A stretch of DNA of 7,063 nucleotides from an uncultured Collinsella sp. (GTDB lineage Bacteria; Actinomycetota; Coriobacteriia; Coriobacteriales; Coriobacteriaceae). The notes beneath the pieces are model-generated. The model ran no database searches, was not told the DNA's origin, and saw nothing but the letters and a program-made list of their open reading frames with translations. How positions within the stretch are numbered: the first letter of the stretch is position 1; the number at the start of each line of letters is the position of its first letter. The stretch is from NCBI GenBank assembly GCA_900554455.1, contig USHT01000051.1:1-7063 (forward strand), written 5' to 3'. Both the position numbers and the translations under genes were made by a program. Shown piece by piece: positions 6,975 to 7,063 of this stretch.

Positions 6975-6996
6975 CGGTCCCCGGACGGAGGGGCCG
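6975..6996 (+). repeat. Small GC-rich inverted repeat after tsaD
   Basis: CCCC (6979-6982) can pair with GGGG (6990-6993) across a 7-base loop. CGG (6975-6977) pairs with CCG (6994-6996) past a single bulged T. No T-run follows, so it is not a standard terminator. It could be a 3' end stabiliser of the operon transcript or chance pairing in GC-rich DNA. Confidence 0.35.
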
Positions 6997-7025
6997 GATA
7001 TAAGGTTTCCTGCTCTACAGTCCTG

Positions 7026-7062
7026 CGCAAGACGAAGGCCACATTAAGTGGCCTTCTTTGCG
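7026..7062 (+). terminator. Probable operon terminator hairpin
   Basis: Bases 7034-7042 and 7048-7056 are perfect reverse complements: a 9-bp stem with a 5-base ATTAA loop, followed by TTT (7057-7059). The T-tract is short for an intrinsic terminator. A second arm, CGCAA (7026-7030) with TTGCG (7058-7062), could extend the stem past an internal loop, which would compete with the short T-run. Its place about 70 nt after the last stop makes it the likely 3' end of the operon. Confidence 0.7.
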
Positions 7063-7063
7063 T

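Noticed and set aside
6999..7004. TATAAG as a -10 box for a promoter after tsaD
   Set aside because: The region 17-18 bases upstream is GC-rich with no -35 resemblance, and a terminator hairpin follows within 35 bases.
1..7063. Mobile element, CRISPR, toxin-antitoxin, phage or new defence system
   Set aside because: Nearly every base is accounted for by six conserved housekeeping genes and short control regions. I saw no direct-repeat array, transposase, integrase or attachment-site structure.

Overview
The window looks like chromosomal DNA of a high-GC Gram-positive of the Actinomycetota, most likely a Coriobacteriia member such as Collinsella. This rests on gene order and protein style, not on a database match. 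All genes are on the + strand and form one compact housekeeping operon: acpS, nnr, alr, a family-4 uracil-DNA glycosylase gene, tsaE, and a three-domain tsaB-rimI-tsaD fusion. The alr-tsaE-tsaB-rimI-tsaD order, with nnr nearby, is a known actinobacterial arrangement (for example in Mycobacterium tuberculosis). Here a glycosylase gene sits between alr and tsaE, and the last three genes are one reading frame.

Layout: 1-30 is a perfect hairpin plus T-tract that closes the upstream transcription unit. 31-139 is the leader, with two candidate sigma-70-type promoters of matching architecture (45-74 and 81-110) and a strong Shine-Dalgarno for acpS. 140-6963 is almost entirely coding, with junctions from a 14-nt overlap to a 9-nt gap, so the genes are probably co-transcribed and partly translationally coupled. 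6964-7063 is a short 3' untranslated stretch with two inverted repeats; the second (7034-7056) is the likely operon terminator.

Functions: AcpS activates acyl carrier protein for lipid synthesis. Nnr repairs damaged hydrated NAD(P)H. Alr makes D-alanine for peptidoglycan. The glycosylase removes uracil from DNA. TsaE and the TsaB and TsaD domains build the N6-threonylcarbamoyl (t6A) modification on position A37 of ANN-decoding tRNAs. The RimI domain is the predicted N-alpha-acetyltransferase of ribosomal protein S18. TsaC, which makes the threonylcarbamoyl-AMP substrate, is not in the window.

The region is ordinary core genome. I see no mobile element, CRISPR array, tRNA, rRNA or phage gene. 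The most interesting points are the single-chain TsaB-RimI-TsaD protein, the AcpS with an added helical C-terminal tail and an altered SxSH motif, and the glycosylase placed inside the operon. Base composition rises along the operon: my hand counts give 61 G/C of 120 in the acpS tail (541-660) and 41 of 60 in part of the fusion gene (5221-5280).
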